A DNA stretch of 43,995 bases from Myxococcales bacterium (GCA_016794345.1 JAEUKE010000167.1:1-43995), one strand, 5' to 3'. Shown: positions 1 through 15,597, counted from the first letter of the stretch. Notes: generated by a model not told the origin, from the sequence alone. Program-made: numbers and translations.

Positions 1-1301
1 TCGAGGTCGTCCACGACGGGCTCGGCGAGCGCTACGCGCTCAAGCTGCTGCACACCGAGGCGAGCCGCGACGCGGAGGCGCTCGCGCGCTTCGCAAACGA
101 GGCGCGCATCGCCGCGCGTCTGCGCAGCGAGCACCTCGTGCGCGTCACGGACACGGGTCAGCTGCCCACCGGCGAGCCCTTCCTCGTGATGGACTACCTC
201 GAGGGCACGGACCTCGAGCGGGTCGTGGAGCAAGGTTCGGTACCGGTCCCCACGGCTGTCTCGTGGGTCCTTCAAGCGTGCGCCGGCCTGGCGGCGCTGC
301 ACGCGGAGGGCCTCGTGCACCGGGACATTAAGCCGTCCAACCTGTTCTTGTCGCGCGAGCGGGACGGCCGGCAGGTGCTCAAGATCCTCGACTTCGGGAT
401 CGCGAAGGTCACCGGGCCCGGCGACACGCGCCTCACGTCCACCCGCGCGACGTTCGGGACGCCGGCCTTCATGGCGCCCGAGCAGGTGGTCAGCGCGAAG
501 AACGTCGACGCCCGCTGTGATCAGCACGCCATCGCGCTCGTCCTCTTCGAGCTCCTGACCGGACGAAGCGCCTTCGAGGGTGAGACGGCCGGCGCCATCT
601 CGGTGGCCATCGCCACCCAGCTCGCGCCGCGCGTCTCGCGCTTTCGCGCCGATGTCCCCCGCCCCCTGGAGGACGCGGTGGCCCGCGCGCTCTCGAAGCG
701 CCCCGCAGATCGGTATCCGAGCATCGCCCAGCTCGCGCGCGAGATCGCGCCATTTGGCGGAGCCGATGCGGGCCCGCTGCTCGCCGCGATCGAGCGAACC
801 TTGGCCGCGACTCCGTTGCCCGCCGCGACGACCGGCGGCCAGCTCCCTCCTGCGGACGCGCACGCCAGCGTACGGACCGGTGACATCACCGTCAGCCCAA
901 CGACGTCACGTCGCGCGCAGGGCGAGCGTCGTTCCCCGGCCACGCTCTGGTTCATCCTCGCCGCAGCGCTCGTCGGCGTCGGCGCGGGGCTCGGGCTGAC
1001 CCTCGTGCTCGTCCGCTCCAACGCGCCGGCGACGGAGAGCACGGTCGGGCTCGCCGCCGAGCGCGGAGCTCCCACCGCCAATACCAGCGCGTCCCCTCCG
1101 CCCTCGGCCGAGCCGGCGACTCGCCCCGACGTCGCGGTCGAGCCGGTGTCCTCGGCTTCGGCAGCGCCGTCCGCGAGCGCGCCCGCAGCCTCGCCGAGCG
1201 CCGTGCCTGCGCCGCGTACCGCGAAGCCAAAGCCCTCCGCTGCGCCGAGCTCGACCGGCAAGCCGAGCATCCTCGACAGCTACACGCCGCCGAAGCGATA
1301 G
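1..1301 (+). CDS. Ser/Thr protein kinase, membrane-anchored (5' partial)
   Basis: Hanks-type Ser/Thr kinase whose start lies left of the window; the frame is open from base 3. Visible in order: the ATP-anchoring lysine in YALKLLH near base 45, the catalytic loop HRDIKPSNLF, the DFGIAK metal-binding motif, and the MAPEQ segment closing the activation loop. Then come a linker, one transmembrane helix (about bases 948-1016, coding LWFILAAALVGVGAGLGL), and an Ala/Pro/Ser-rich tail that ends in a Lys/Arg-rich stretch. The layout (cytoplasmic kinase, single helix, low-complexity exterior) is the common myxobacterial one. Substrate unknown. Its stop lies 6 bp from the stop of the convergent next gene. 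Confidence 0.93.
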   Translation, partial: EVVHDGLGERYALKLLHTEASRDAEALARFANEARIAARLRSEHLVRVTDTGQLPTGEPFLVMDYLEGTDLERVVEQGSVPVPTAVSWVLQACAGLAALHAEGLVHRDIKPSNLFLSRERDGRQVLKILDFGIAKVTGPGDTRLTSTRATFGTPAFMAPEQVVSAKNVDARCDQHAIALVLFELLTGRSAFEGETAGAISVAIATQLAPRVSRFRADVPRPLEDAVARALSKRPADRYPSIAQLAREIAPFGGADAGPLLAAIERTLAATPLPAATTGGQLPPADAHASVRTGDITVSPTTSRRAQGERRSPATLWFILAAALVGVGAGLGLTLVLVRSNAPATESTVGLAAERGAPTANTSASPPPSAEPATRPDVAVEPVSSASAAPSASAPAASPSAVPAPRTAKPKPSAAPSSTGKPSILDSYTPPKR

Positions 1302-1307
1302 CCGAGC

Positions 1308-2300
1308 TCAGAATCGGGCGCCCACGGCGAGCCCCGCGTCCCCCGGACCAGGTCCGATCGATACCGTCGCTGCCCCGGGCTCGTCCGGGGTAGACGCGCC
1401 GGGCCATTGCGTCGCGACCAGGATGATCCCGACGCCGAGCCCCGCGATTCCCGCCCCGAGCGTGACGCCGTTGGCGACCCAGAGCCCCATTCCGGGCTTG
1501 ATCGACTCGCAATCACCGAGCGTGGTGTCCTCGTCGCAGCCGGCGTCCTTCCATTCGGAGGACTTCCCGAGGATGAGACCGCCGGTGACGCCGAACCCGA
1601 CAAGCGAAAGCGCGCCGACGCCGCCCACCACCCATCCGGCGATCCAGGCTCCCGAGGGCTCTGCAGGAGGAGGCTGGGGCGGCCGCGACGCACCGGACGG
1701 AGCCGGAGAGCTCGGCTCGCCGGCTCTCGGCGCCTCGAGCACGATGTCACGAGCCGCCTTCGGCTCGAGGGTCACGCTCTCGGTCACGACGTGCCCACCA
1801 GCCGTTCGGGCCACGATGGAGTGCGTCCCGGGATCGATGGGGCGGCGTTGCCCGTCGGCGGCGAACGGTTTGCCGTCCACCGTGACCTCCGCGGCCTCGG
1901 CCAGCTGACCGCTCCAGCGAATCGAGAGAGTGGGCAAGAGCGCGGTCAGCTCCGCCACCCGTCCCTCCGCGAACTTCCGCTCGTCCGTCCCCGGCTGCGT
2001 CGCGATCACGGCGAGCTGCCAGAGGCCCAGCGCGTCCGCACGCCGTCCACGCTTCTCCTCACAATCGGCCTGGTTCAGAAGGGGGCCAAGCGCCTTCTCG
2101 TCGTCGTAGCTCTGCTGGAACTTCGAGCACGCCACGTCGAGCTCGCCGCGGGCCATCGCCTCTTTGCCCTCACGGAACAAGACCTGTCCGCGAGTCTCCT
2201 TTCGCGGCTGCGCCTCGGATCGGGCAGGCGAGCAGGCGAGCACCACGGCCACCGCGAAGAGGAGCTTCCGAATCGTCACCACGCCCCGCGAGGCTACCAC
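1308..2300 (-). CDS. Secreted/membrane TPR- and PEGA-like hypothetical protein
   Basis: 330-residue protein with an N-terminal signal peptide (hydrophobic FAVAVVLA core, cleavage probably near SEA-Q). Residues about 35-120 form helical pairs resembling TPRs (LFREGKEAMARGELDVACSKF and the following pair). Residues about 125-190 look like a PEGA-type beta domain (TVDGKPF, DPGTHSIVA). Then come a Pro-rich spacer, two Gly-rich transmembrane stretches and a short C-terminal tail. This architecture recurs next to Ser/Thr kinases in myxobacteria, which fits the convergent kinase, but no specific role can be given. The start is GTG; further GTG codons at positions 7-8 would give a tighter signal peptide, so the true start may be at 2282 or 2279. 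Confidence 0.75.
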   Translation of the reverse strand: MVASRGVVTIRKLLFAVAVVLACSPARSEAQPRKETRGQVLFREGKEAMARGELDVACSKFQQSYDDEKALGPLLNQADCEEKRGRRADALGLWQLAVIATQPGTDERKFAEGRVAELTALLPTLSIRWSGQLAEAAEVTVDGKPFAADGQRRPIDPGTHSIVARTAGGHVVTESVTLEPKAARDIVLEAPRAGEPSSPAPSGASRPPQPPPAEPSGAWIAGWVVGGVGALSLVGFGVTGGLILGKSSEWKDAGCDEDTTLGDCESIKPGMGLWVANGVTLGAGIAGLGVGIILVATQWPGASTPDEPGAATVSIGPGPGDAGLAVGARF

Positions 2301-2515
2301 GTGGGACGCGTCGCCCGCGCGCGAATCCGCCTACGCAGCGCACGCGATTCGTTCGGCGCGCAAGACTCGACTCGGTCGACAATGGTCGCGAGGATGGGCG
2401 CCGAGCGCTCCGCGCAGGAGTTGCGCGAGCACATGCGAATGGCGGTTCGCACGTGTTTCATTGCTGCTCCGCGCGCGTCCGCGATTGGCCTCGGTGACGC
2501 CTGCGTGTTACTCGA

Positions 2516-3484
2516 GTGACGATGCTCGGCCTCCTCCAGGCTTATCGGTCCTCTCTCAAAGCAATCGACGTCGAGGAGCCGATCGACCTGGTCGTCCACA
2601 GGCCGCTCGCCTTCCTCATCGCGAAGCTCGCGGAGAAGACACCCGTCACCCCCAATCAGCTGACAGTCCTGTCGATGTCGCTCGGGATGGCCGCCGGCGC
2701 AGCCCTGCTCGGGTGGGCGGAGCCGGCCGCGCCGATCGCCGGCGCGCTGCTCTTCCTGTCCCAGGTGGTGGACTGTTCGGACGGCATGCTCGCGCGCATG
2801 CGCAAGACCGCGAGCGAGATCGGACGCATGCTCGACGGCATCGCGGACCTCATCACCCTGGCAACGGCGCTCGCTGGCGCCACCTGGCTCCTCGTCCGCG
2901 CGAACGCGGCTCCTTCGTGGATGCCGTGGCTGGTCGTCGCCGCCGTCGCGCTGACGATCCACACGAGCTCCCTGCACACCGGCGCCTACGACCACTACAA
3001 GAACTTCCACCTCGCGCTGACGCGGGGCAGCCGTGAGGAAGACCTGCAGCAGGCGACGCGGCGCTGGGAGAAGGCGACCGCGAGTCCCCTTCCCTTCGTT
3101 CACCGCGTCATCTTCAGCGTCTACCTCGGGTACCTCCGCAAGCAGGTGCGGTTCCTCTCGTGGTTCGATCCGGCGACCACGGCCCGCTACTCGGAGCTGC
3201 CACAGCTCGACCCGGTCCGGGCGGCTGCCTACCGCAAGCACAACGGCCACCTGCTCGATGTCTGGAGGAGCCTCTTCGGCGTCGGCTCGCTCGTGTTCGG
3301 CTTCGCCGTCTTCACGGCCATCGGGCACCTCGAGATCTTCCTCGTCTACCGGCTCGTCTTCCTCAACGCGATCTTCTTCGGCTGGCTGATGCCGGCGCAA
3401 CGGCGCGCGTCGCGAGCCATCGCCGCGGAGCTGCGCGTCGGACCTTCCCCGTCGTTGACGGAGCTCCGCCCCTCGGCCGCCTGA
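2516..3484 (+). CDS. CDP-alcohol phosphatidyltransferase family protein
   Basis: Integral membrane enzyme of the family that condenses a CDP-linked alcohol with a second alcohol to make phospholipids or related compounds. The full family signature DG-x2-AR-x8-G-x3-D-x3-D is present (DGMLARMRKTASEIGRMLDG, then IAD), carrying the three metal-binding aspartates. Several hydrophobic helices flank it (about residues 60-85, 120-140, 245-290). The segment following the motif is long and polar, as in uncharacterised members, so the alcohol substrate cannot be assigned. The GTG at 2516 is the outermost start; an ATG two codons in (2522) is equally likely. No convincing ribosome site is seen. Confidence 0.85.
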   Translation: MTMLGLLQAYRSSLKAIDVEEPIDLVVHRPLAFLIAKLAEKTPVTPNQLTVLSMSLGMAAGAALLGWAEPAAPIAGALLFLSQVVDCSDGMLARMRKTASEIGRMLDGIADLITLATALAGATWLLVRANAAPSWMPWLVVAAVALTIHTSSLHTGAYDHYKNFHLALTRGSREEDLQQATRRWEKATASPLPFVHRVIFSVYLGYLRKQVRFLSWFDPATTARYSELPQLDPVRAAAYRKHNGHLLDVWRSLFGVGSLVFGFAVFTAIGHLEIFLVYRLVFLNAIFFGWLMPAQRRASRAIAAELRVGPSPSLTELRPSAA

Positions 3485-3538
3485 GCGCGGCGCGCGGCTG
3501 CGGCATTCGTCCTGCGCCACCCCATCCGCTTCTTGGTG

Positions 3539-3544
3539 TAACCT
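3539..3544 (+). promoter_or_regulatory. Candidate -10 element (TAACCT) of the universal stress protein gene
   Basis: TAACCT preceded by GGTG lies 9 bases before the ATG at 3554. It fits a TANNNT -10 element, which would put the transcription start at or just before the start codon. The same GG-N-TAAC/G pattern precedes several other genes in this window. No good -35 is visible. Confidence 0.4.
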
Positions 3545-3553
3545 GAGCCCACC

Positions 3554-3985
3554 ATGAAACTCCTGCTCGTGGCGCTCGACGCCTCCCAGCGCGCGCCCAA
3601 GGTCCTCGACACCGCCATCGACCTCGCGAAGCGCACCGGGGCCAAGCTCCGCCTGGTCCGCGCCGTCGGCCTGCCGCCGGAGATCCCGATGAGCCCCTTC
3701 GGTGTCACGCCCGAGGGCTTCTTGCAGATGCTCATCGACGAGGGCAAGCAGCAGGTCCAGAAGATCGCGGATACCGTCCCGGCGGAGCTGCTCGACGGCG
3801 TCGACACGCGGGTGGGCACACCCTGGGCCGCCATCTGCGAGGCCGCGAAGGAGGCCAAGGCGGACCTCATCATCGTCGGCTCCCATGGCTACGGCGGGAT
3901 CGACAGGCTCCTTGGTACGACGGCCGCCAAGGTGGTCAACCACGCCGAGTGCTCGGTCTTGGTTGCCCGCAACCTGCATGTCTGA
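3554..3985 (+). CDS. Universal stress protein (UspA family)
   Basis: 143-residue single-domain Usp. It starts with the typical beta strand MKLLLVALDAS and ends with the nucleotide-binding loop and last strand (IIVGSHGYGGIDRLLGT, then HAECSVLVARN). The loop reads G-x2-G-x8-G-T, one residue shorter than the G-x2-G-x9-G(S/T) of ATP-binding Usps, so ATP binding is likely but not certain. The Pro-rich insert PPEIPMSPFGVTPEGF after strand 2 is seen in some Usps. Cytoplasmic stress role by family. Followed after 12 bp by a small lipoprotein gene on the same strand, probably co-transcribed. Confidence 0.9.
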   Translation: MKLLLVALDASQRAPKVLDTAIDLAKRTGAKLRLVRAVGLPPEIPMSPFGVTPEGFLQMLIDEGKQQVQKIADTVPAELLDGVDTRVGTPWAAICEAAKEAKADLIIVGSHGYGGIDRLLGTTAAKVVNHAECSVLVARNLHV

Positions 3986-3997
3986 TCGAGGCGCGAC

Positions 3998-4372
3998 ATG
4001 AGGCTGCTGGTCGCGATCACCCTTCTCGGCGGCGTGGGCTGCGCTGCAGCGCCGGTCGAGGAGCCTCGCACCGTGCTCTCGCGGCGCGTCTGCGAGACGG
4101 TGGTCGCGGCCTACCAGCTCGGTGTCCGCCCGACCGCGATCGACGTGGAGGTCCCCGCTTCGAGAGAGGGCGATCCTGCCTCACGTGTCATGCTCACGGG
4201 CGAGAACGTGCCCCTCGCGGAGCAGTGCTTGGGCCTCCCCATCAAGCAACCCCTGACGCCCGCGGCTGCCCCGGCGCCGCCGCCGTGCCCGATGCCGCCT
4301 GTCGCGCCGGCCCCTGCGCCCGTACCGAGGCCCGGTCGTCAGATCGATCCGAGCCTCGATTCGCGGACCTGA
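3998..4372 (+). CDS. Small Pro/Ala-rich lipoprotein, unknown function
   Basis: 124-residue protein with a short n-region, hydrophobic stretch and lipobox (LGGVGC, Cys18), so a probable lipoprotein. The mature part has about 65 ordered-looking residues with two cysteines (RRVCETVV and EQCLGLP) that could pair, then a tail rich in Pro and Ala containing CPMPPVAPAPAPVP. No family recognised. It begins 12 bp after the Usp gene and ends 4 bp from the convergent metH stop, leaving no room for a dedicated terminator. Confidence 0.7.
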   Translation: MRLLVAITLLGGVGCAAAPVEEPRTVLSRRVCETVVAAYQLGVRPTAIDVEVPASREGDPASRVMLTGENVPLAEQCLGLPIKQPLTPAAAPAPPPCPMPPVAPAPAPVPRPGRQIDPSLDSRT

Positions 4373-4375
4373 TCG

Positions 4376-8199
<3,824 letters not shown>

Positions 8200-8203
<4 letters not shown>

Positions 8204-9132
8204 GACGTCTTTGTTTTTCGTGCGACGGCGAGGACGACGCTGAAATGGGGCTTCTTCGCCTCACGGGAGGCGACCTCGCTCGTGAGGGGCTCGAGGCCCG
8301 ATCGAGAGAGGAGGCTCCGGAGAGACCGGGGCGAGAACCCGGCATGGCGCTCTCCGTACGGCGCGGTGATCTTCGTGTGCTCGTGCGCGTCGAGCGAGAG
8401 GACGACGAGGCGCCCCCCGGGCCGGAGGACACGCGCGCACTCGGACACGGCGCGCGGCGGCCGCTCCACGTACGTGAGCGTGTGGAACAAGAGGACGGCG
8501 TCGAACGAGGCCGCGCGGAAGGGCAAGTCGTGCACGTCTGCCACCTGGGCGCGCACGTTCGGCAGCGCCGCGAGGCGCTCCTTCGCGGCTTCGATCATCC
8601 GGGCGCTCGTGTCGACGCAGGTGAGCGACGCGCAACCGCGAGCGAGGAAAGACGCCGCGGCTCCGTCACCCGAGCCGACGTCGAGCACGTCACCGAGGTC
8701 GAGCAGCGCGCCGAGCCCCGTCGCCAGCGACTGCCACGTCCGCCCCGGCGAGTAGTGGCGCTCCATCTGCCCGGCGAAAGACGCCGGCAGCGCGCCGGCC
8801 CCCTCCTCGTCGAGCCGGGCGAGCCGCTTTCTGTCGCCGACGAGCGTCGTGTCGGTCGACGCCACCGCGTCCTCGATGACGGCCTGGACGGCCTTCGGCA
8901 AGGAAGGCCAGGCGAGCGCGTAGAAGGAGCTCGCGCCGGCGCGACGATCGCGGACGAACCCTCCTTCCCGCAGGCGAGACAGATGCGACGACACGCGCGA
9001 CTGCGCGATGCCCGTCACCCGCACCAGCTCGGAGACGCTCATCTCCCGTTGCTTGAGGAGCACGCAGAGCCGGATGCGGCTCTCGTCGCCCAGCAGGTTC
9101 AGCGTCTCCACGGCGGCCGCGAGCTCGAACAT
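8200..9132 (-). CDS. sahR: ArsR-type regulator fused to SAM-methyltransferase-like domain (SahR type)
   Basis: 310 residues. The N-terminal ~85 are an ArsR winged helix (LNLLGDESRIRLCVLLKQRE, then VTGIAQSRVSSHLSRLREGG). Residues ~140-300 are a class I methyltransferase fold with the SAM/SAH loop VLDVGSGDGAA and the acidic residue in CVDTSARMIE. SahR is a known ArsR-methyltransferase fusion that represses SAM-cycle genes and releases DNA on binding S-adenosylhomocysteine. The fusion architecture, direct overlap with metH, and a perfect dyad beginning 3 bp before the start codon all support this. The methyltransferase part is therefore expected to be a sensor, though residual catalysis cannot be excluded from sequence. 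Confidence 0.88.
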
Positions 9133-9134
9133 TC

Positions 9135-9158
9135 TTCTATCCGGATGAACGGATAGAA
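9135..9158. promoter_or_regulatory. Probable SahR operator (perfect dyad)
   Basis: TTCTATCCG at 9135-9143 and its exact reverse complement CGGATAGAA at 9150-9158, separated by GATGAA. The dyad starts 3 bp upstream of the sahR ATG (9132), where a bound repressor would block initiation of sahR-metH. The arm length and spacing suit a dimeric ArsR-family protein. Binding is inferred. Confidence 0.7.
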
Positions 9159-9225
9159 CATGGCGCGCGGCCGCCGTGGCGTCAAGCAGAGGCGCCGTCG
9201 GGCCCCCCCGGCGCTCGGCCGCGGC

Positions 9226-9627
9226 TCAGTTCGCCGATTTCAACGTGGGCGTGACGATCTTCACGCTCGCCGTCGGGCCGTCTTTCGTGGCGCCGAAGCC
9301 GAACGCAAGCGAGCCGGGCTCGGCGGGGTCGCTGAAGCTCACGCCGTCGGCGCTCGTGCGCATCTCGCCGTCCTCGATGCGCAGGTAGAAGCGTTGCTTC
9401 ACCTCGAGCGCCACAGGAGCGAGGCCGTCGGGCGACCTCACGAGTGGGCCTTCGACCGTCACCGCGAGCGGGATCTTGTCGCCCGGCTCGAACAGGATGA
9501 CGAGCGGCTGCCCTTCGGGAGCCACCCCCATCCGGGCGAGCTCGGTCGCGCGGACGACCTGCGGTGCTGGTGCCGCCGCGCAGCCGGCGAGGAGAAAGAG
9601 GGAGGTGAGCGTGGGGAGCAGCTTCAT
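9226..9627 (-). CDS. Lipoprotein of unknown function under a BlaI-type box
   Basis: 133-residue probable lipoprotein: KLL n-region, hydrophobic core, lipobox LLAGC (Cys16). The mature ~118 residues look all-beta (PLVILFEPGDKIPLAVTVEG, then RFYLRIEDGEMRTS) and contain no further cysteine. No family recognised. A good ribosome site (AAAGGAAA) lies upstream of the ATG. The dyad at 9650-9665, matching the box in front of the BlaI-like gene, overlaps its likely -10 (TAGTAT, 9654-9649), so it is probably the effector gene of the adjacent repressor/protease pair. Confidence 0.72.
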   Translation of the reverse strand: MKLLPTLTSLFLLAGCAAAPAPQVVRATELARMGVAPEGQPLVILFEPGDKIPLAVTVEGPLVRSPDGLAPVALEVKQRFYLRIEDGEMRTSADGVSFSDPAEPGSLAFGFGATKDGPTASVKIVTPTLKSAN

Positions 9628-9649
9628 TGGGACATTTCCTTTCTTGTCA

Positions 9650-9665
9650 TACTACAACGGTAGTA
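9650..9665. promoter_or_regulatory. BlaI-type operator in front of the lipoprotein gene
   Basis: TACTACAACGGTAGTA: perfect 6-bp arms TACTAC/GTAGTA with a 4-bp spacer, close to the known BlaI/MecI operator consensus TACTACA-N2-TGTAGTA. It lies 22 bp upstream of the lipoprotein ATG and overlaps the likely -10. The same arms and spacing recur at 11148-11163. Confidence 0.8.
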
Positions 9666-9707
9666 ATTCGAGACGAGCCGACGAGGCGGGCCGATGGCCC
9701 CGCCCCT

Positions 9708-10751
9708 TCAGTGATTGCCGAAGGCGGTCGCGCCGAGGACGGTCGCGGTGACCCAGACGACCGACAGCGCGACGAGCGCGACGCGGAGCGGCGAGCGGCG
9801 CTCCGTGTGACGGCCCCGCGCGAGGAGGCGCTCGACCCGTGCCGGAAGCGTCGCGCCCACCGCCGCCAGCGCGGGCGATCCAGCGAAGCCCTCGGCCCGC
9901 GCGAGCGCCTTCACCCGCACGAGCGACGACGCCAAGACGATCGGGTCTTCGCCGTGCTCGACCGCCCAGGCGTCGGCGGAGAGCTCACATGTCGCGCGGA
10001 GCCACGCGTTGGCGCCGCGAATGCCGGGTACGAACCAAAACAAGATCGTCATCCAGCCGGCTGCGGCGACGAGCGGCGCGTGATGCAGCGCCACGTGCCC
10101 GAGCTCGTGCGCGAGGGCCGCGTCGCGCTCGCCTCGCGAGAGCGCCGACCAGACCCCTCGCGGAAAGGCGACGAATGGCCGGAGGACACCGCCGACCCAG
10201 GGCGAGCCCGACGCGTCGGTCAGGTGGACGGGGACCACACGAGCGCCCACCCGGAGCTCTGCGACCGGCCGGGTCCGACGGATGGCGCGAGCCTCACGAG
10301 CCGTTCGGACCGAAGCCCCCACGTGGCGCGCAGCGAACGACACCGCGACGAGGAGCAGGCCGATGCCGATGAGCCCCGGCGCCTGCGGGTGGACGTGCCC
10401 CGCGAGCCACGAGGACAAAAGGTCCGGCGCGCTCTGGGCGTACTGGCGGCCACCCGACAGCGCGCCGAGGACCAGCTGGATGCGAGGAACCCCCCAGCTC
10501 ACGCCGAGGCCCAGCTGGAACGAGCCGAGCTCCTGCACCGCGCCGAGCGCGCGCTCGTACAGGAACGACCCCGCCGGGACGCCGCGCGACGCGTCCCACG
10601 CGATCTTCACGAACGGGAGCGAGCCGAGGGCGAGCGCTGCGGCGCCGTCGTCGCGAAAGAACCGCCTCGCGGCGCGACACACCAGGGCCGCGACGGCGAA
10701 GGAGCCGACCGCGTTGAGCAACAGGTTGAAGACGAGGAGCCCCGCGCTCAT
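9708..10751 (-). CDS. M56-family membrane metalloprotease (BlaR1-like, no sensor domain)
   Basis: 347-residue integral membrane protein. The zinc site HELGH is at 215-219 with the third-ligand region CELSADAWA at 255-263, typical of BlaR1/MecR1 M56 peptidases, which relieve repression by BlaI-type proteins. Hydrophobic segments lie around residues 4-25, 125-142, 225-243 and near the C-terminus. BlaR1 is about 600 residues because of an outer penicillin-binding domain; that domain is absent here, so the stimulus is not evident. The start ATG (10751) overlaps the stop of the BlaI-like gene as ATGA; the same frame stays open further upstream, but that part runs antisense-like across the repressor gene and is not protein-like. 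Confidence 0.9.
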   Translation of the reverse strand: MSAGLLVFNLLLNAVGSFAVAALVCRAARRFFRDDGAAALALGSLPFVKIAWDASRGVPAGSFLYERALGAVQELGSFQLGLGVSWGVPRIQLVLGALSGGRQYAQSAPDLLSSWLAGHVHPQAPGLIGIGLLLVAVSFAARHVGASVRTAREARAIRRTRPVAELRVGARVVPVHLTDASGSPWVGGVLRPFVAFPRGVWSALSRGERDAALAHELGHVALHHAPLVAAAGWMTILFWFVPGIRGANAWLRATCELSADAWAVEHGEDPIVLASSLVRVKALARAEGFAGSPALAAVGATLPARVERLLARGRHTERRSPLRVALVALSVVWVTATVLGATAFGNH

Positions 10752-11137
10752 GGCGCCTTCTTCTTCAGCTTCTCGTCGATCTTCTTGCGCAGCTCCTCGA
10801 GCTCCGCGTCCGAAAGATCGCCCTCGTCGATCAGGGTGAGGATGGGGCGCGTCCGGTCGTGGGGGAACAACGCGCCGCCGAGGCGCGCCACGAGATCGCG
10901 CACCACCGAGGCAGCCCGCTTGGCCGGGGCGTAGAGGAAGCGGCGACCGTCCTTGGTGCGCGTGACCAGACCCTTGTCGTGGAGGCGAACCAGGACCGTC
11001 ATGACGGTGGTGTAAGCGAGGTCCGCCCCGCCCCGCGCGAGCTGGGCCTGGATGTCCTGGACCGAACGTGGCTCCGGCCCATCGAGCAGGCCGAGCACGC
11101 GCATCTCGAGAGGACCGAGGTCGGACGGGCTGGCCAC
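10748..11137 (-). CDS. BlaI/MecI/CopY-family transcriptional repressor
   Basis: 129 residues. The N-terminal winged helix carries the family hallmark TVMTVLVRLHDKGLVTR, preceded by LEMRVLGLLDG. The C-terminal ~50 residues (LSDAELEELRKKIDEKLKKK) form the dimerisation helices. GTG start. It lies directly downstream of a consensus TTGACA and a TACTAC-N4-GTAGTA dyad, so it should repress itself and the coupled M56 protease, with a second copy of the box controlling the lipoprotein gene further on. The repressor would be expected to be inactivated through the protease pathway; the inducer is unknown. Confidence 0.93.
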   Translation of the reverse strand: MASPSDLGPLEMRVLGLLDGPEPRSVQDIQAQLARGGADLAYTTVMTVLVRLHDKGLVTRTKDGRRFLYAPAKRAASVVRDLVARLGGALFPHDRTRPILTLIDEGDLSDAELEELRKKIDEKLKKKAP

Positions 11138-11147
11138 GACGGCTTCT

Positions 11148-11163
11148 TACTACGTCAGTAGTA
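11148..11163. promoter_or_regulatory. BlaI-type operator upstream of the repressor gene
   Basis: TACTACGTCAGTAGTA: 6-bp perfect arms and 4-bp spacer, 10 bp before the GTG start of the BlaI-like gene and immediately downstream of a consensus -35 (TTGACA on the minus strand, 11171-11166). A bound dimer would sit inside the promoter. No good -10 is seen at standard spacing. Confidence 0.82.
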
Positions 11164-11194
11164 GTTGTCAAGCGGGGCCGTTGCAGACCGAGCG

Positions 11195-14923
<3,729 letters not shown>

Positions 14924-14930
14924 CGCGGGC

Positions 14931-14936
14931 AGTATC
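14931..14936 (-). promoter_or_regulatory. Candidate -10 element of the kinase-AAA gene
   Basis: On the minus strand GATACT ends 7 bases before the ATG at 14923, implying a transcription start at or next to the start codon (leaderless or nearly so). No clear -35. Confidence 0.35.
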
Positions 14937-14981
14937 GCGCGCCGGCCCCACCGCAGTCACCCGCGGTCGTGGCCGGGTGGG

Positions 14982-15461
14982 TCAGAGCGCGGGAGGCACA
15001 CGCACGGACGCCGGCGACGCGAGCCGCGCGACCTCTTCGACGAAGACCGGCATCGGCACGGGCTCGTGCAAGCAGTTCAGCGGCTCGAGCCAATCCGGGA
15101 AGTACCCGCGCGGCCAGAGGCCCGAGAGGATGACCAACAGACTGTCGGTGCCGCCCATCGCCTCGAGGGCATCGAGCAGCCGCCCGCGTGCCTCGTTGAG
15201 TATGCGAACGTCGACGACGAGCACCTCGGGGAGCGCCCCGGAGCTCGGCGCCGCCTCGACCACGGCGAGGACTTGCTCACACGTCGCGACCGCCTCCGCC
15301 GCGATCCCGGCCCCGCGAAGCGCGACGAGCATCTCCGCGCGCACCGCAGCTTCGGGCACGGCGACGAGAACCCCCGAACGACGTGGCTGCAGCTCCTCGA
15401 GCGGCGGTCGCGACGAGCGCTCCTTCGAGTGACGAGAGAAATCGAGGTGGATGTGGTTCAT
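14982..15461 (-). CDS. Degenerate response-regulator receiver protein
   Basis: 159-residue stand-alone receiver-like domain after an ~28-residue basic/polar N-terminus. Strand 1 (GVLVAVPE) lacks the acidic pair that binds magnesium. Strand 3 keeps an aspartate at the phosphorylation position (VLVVDVRI, Asp84). The conserved Lys-Pro near strand 5 is Glu133-Pro134 (CLHEPVPM). It is therefore probably a pseudo-receiver that does not follow normal phosphoryl chemistry. The ATG at 15461 is preferred over further-upstream in-frame starts because AAAGAG precedes it, it begins the folded-looking part, and a sigma54-like promoter lies 33-50 bp upstream. The neighbouring kinase gene lies downstream on the same strand. 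Confidence 0.72.
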   Translation of the reverse strand: MNHIHLDFSRHSKERSSRPPLEELQPRRSGVLVAVPEAAVRAEMLVALRGAGIAAEAVATCEQVLAVVEAAPSSGALPEVLVVDVRILNEARGRLLDALEAMGGTDSLLVILSGLWPRGYFPDWLEPLNCLHEPVPMPVFVEEVARLASPASVRVPPAL

Positions 15462-15493
15462 GGGTGTGCTCTTTGTGTGGCGGGAATCATGCC

Positions 15494-15511
15494 AAGCATC
15501 CCGAGTGCCAA
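15494..15511 (-). promoter_or_regulatory. Sigma54-like promoter for the receiver gene
   Basis: Minus strand TTGGCACTCGGGATGCTT: GG and GC separated by exactly 10 bases, with TGGCAC matching the -24 consensus fully and ATGCT close to TTGCW at -12. The predicted start falls near 15484, about 22 bases before the ATG. Confidence 0.6.
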
Positions 15512-15597
15512 GCGCTGCGCCGCTACGATCGCGCAAGAAGCGCCTCATGCGCCGTGGCTCCGCGCCCCAGTGGGGGCGAGAGCGCTCCCCCCCACCC

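Noticed and set aside
2506..2519. ACTCGAGT-centred palindrome at the start of the phosphatidyltransferase gene
   Set aside because: Only the central 8 bp are perfectly symmetric; too short to claim as an operator.
10752..11171. N-terminal extension of the M56 protease frame
   Set aside because: The 140 extra residues are Arg/Gly/Pro-rich and overlap the BlaI gene; the ATGA overlap start at 10751 is typical of BlaI-M56 pairs.
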